Below, in pieces: positions 63,686 through 64,000 of a DNA stretch of 64,000 nt (the stretch's first letter is position 1; every line of letters begins with the position of its first letter). The notes beneath the pieces are model-generated. The model had not been told where the DNA came from, did no database searches, and was given only the letters and a program-made list of their open reading frames with translations. The stretch is taken from positions 62,001 to 126,000 of the forward strand of contig NZ_PPCN01000010.1 of assembly GCF_002906165.1 (NCBI RefSeq). Direction: 5' to 3'. Origin of the DNA: Roseibium marinum. Lineage in GTDB: Bacteria; Pseudomonadota; Alphaproteobacteria; Rhizobiales; Stappiaceae. The position numbers and the translations under genes were made by a program.

Positions 63686-63704
63686 GTCTAATTTAATATT
63701 AGAC
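63686..63704. promoter_or_regulatory. LysR-type binding dyad in the divergent promoter
   Basis: GTCTAAT-TTAAT-ATTAGAC is a perfect 19-bp palindrome in the 105-bp gap between the LysR gene and the lyase gene. It contains the T-N11-A pattern typical of LysR operators. Confidence 0.65.
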
Positions 63705-63756
63705 TGAATAGACTTGATTGTGTCAACAATTGGAAAAGTTGGCAAAGGTGCAGTGA

Positions 63757-64000
63757 ATGCAGGACAAAACGCGTTGCGTAACAAGAGTTCCGGTAAGCGT
63801 TGAGGGCTTCGACAGCCTGACGGTGCCGCTCTATCGCGCCTCAACTATCCGTTATCCGGACGCGCGGTCCTTCATGTCTCGTTTCGAACGTGGTGCCGAC
63901 GATTATATCTACGGGCTCTACGGCACGCCGACACACCGCTATCTCGAGAAGAAGATCACCGAGCTCGAAGGGGGCGCGCGAACATTGCTGGCGCCTTCCG
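63757..64000 (+). CDS. MetC-type PLP-dependent lyase (cystathionine beta-lyase family), 5' part only
   Basis: The first 81 residues of a Cys/Met-metabolism PLP enzyme, running off the window. The sequence SLTVPLYRASTIRYPD, RGADDYIYGLYGTPTHRYLEKKITELEGGARTLLAPS matches the N-terminus of cystathionine beta-lyase (YxYxRxGTPT...LExxIxxLEGG). AAAGGTG precedes ATG 63757. The lysine that binds PLP is beyond the end, so activity cannot be judged. The divergent LysR gene probably regulates it. Confidence 0.85.
   Translation, partial: MQDKTRCVTRVPVSVEGFDSLTVPLYRASTIRYPDARSFMSRFERGADDYIYGLYGTPTHRYLEKKITELEGGARTLLAPS

Overview
The window looks like a chromosomal segment of a free-living, probably marine, alphaproteobacterium. 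The pointers are the cytochrome bd genes with a small CydX, a TakP-like TRAP transporter, RirA-type TGA-N9-TCA operators and a parabactin/agrobactin-like siderophore locus. A Stappiaceae- or Rhodobacterales-like host is plausible, but no rRNA or species marker is present. No rRNA, tRNA or CRISPR array was seen.

Layout. (1) 1-4433: cytochrome bd oxidase module, with the end of cydC, then cydA, cydB and a 39-residue cydX. (2) 4677-7790: a tripartite TRAP transporter (small permease, large permease, Tat-exported binding protein). A 269-bp MITE-like element (7790-8058) sits exactly in the stop codon of the binding-protein gene. (3) 8061-10259: a Cys-rich secreted protein, a remnant of a class-III aminotransferase and an IclR regulator. 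(4) 10455-37296: a catecholate-polyamine siderophore island. It holds a TonB-dependent receptor, an entC-E-B-A operon for activated 2,3-dihydroxybenzoate followed by an O-methyltransferase and the carboxy(nor)spermidine decarboxylase and dehydrogenase, four NRPS proteins, a FecCD-type ABC importer, an LLM flavin monooxygenase and an ornithine-decarboxylase-like enzyme. The NRPS proteins read as VibF of Vibrio cut into three polypeptides (Cy; Cy-A; C*-PCP-C) plus a VibH-like free condensation domain. Three palindromic iron-box candidates sit at the right promoters. (5) 37523-60890: one minus-strand operon-like block encoding a contractile injection system: two large sheaths, tube, zinc-ribbon assembly protein, membrane-rich tape-measure-like protein, CIS-tube, LysM, gpD-, gpV-, gp25-, J- and I-type baseplate proteins, a DUF6519-like tail protein and a secreted von Willebrand A protein. 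No capsid, terminase, lysis or AAA+ ATPase gene is visible. (6) 61421-64000: an orphan receiver-like LuxR regulator, an IS3 transposase remnant, a LysR regulator and, divergently, the start of a MetC-type PLP lyase.

How it works together. In the siderophore island, EntC, EntB (isochorismatase plus aryl carrier) and EntA make 2,3-dihydroxybenzoate, and EntE loads it on the carrier domain of EntB. The VibH-like protein would join it to a triamine made by the decarboxylases and dehydrogenase. The split Cy/A/PCP/C proteins would add an amino-acid-derived azoline arm. The receptor and ABC importer bring the ferric complex back. The injection-system block is transcribed away from the LuxR gene and is clearly more GC-rich than the siderophore region, so it probably has a separate history.
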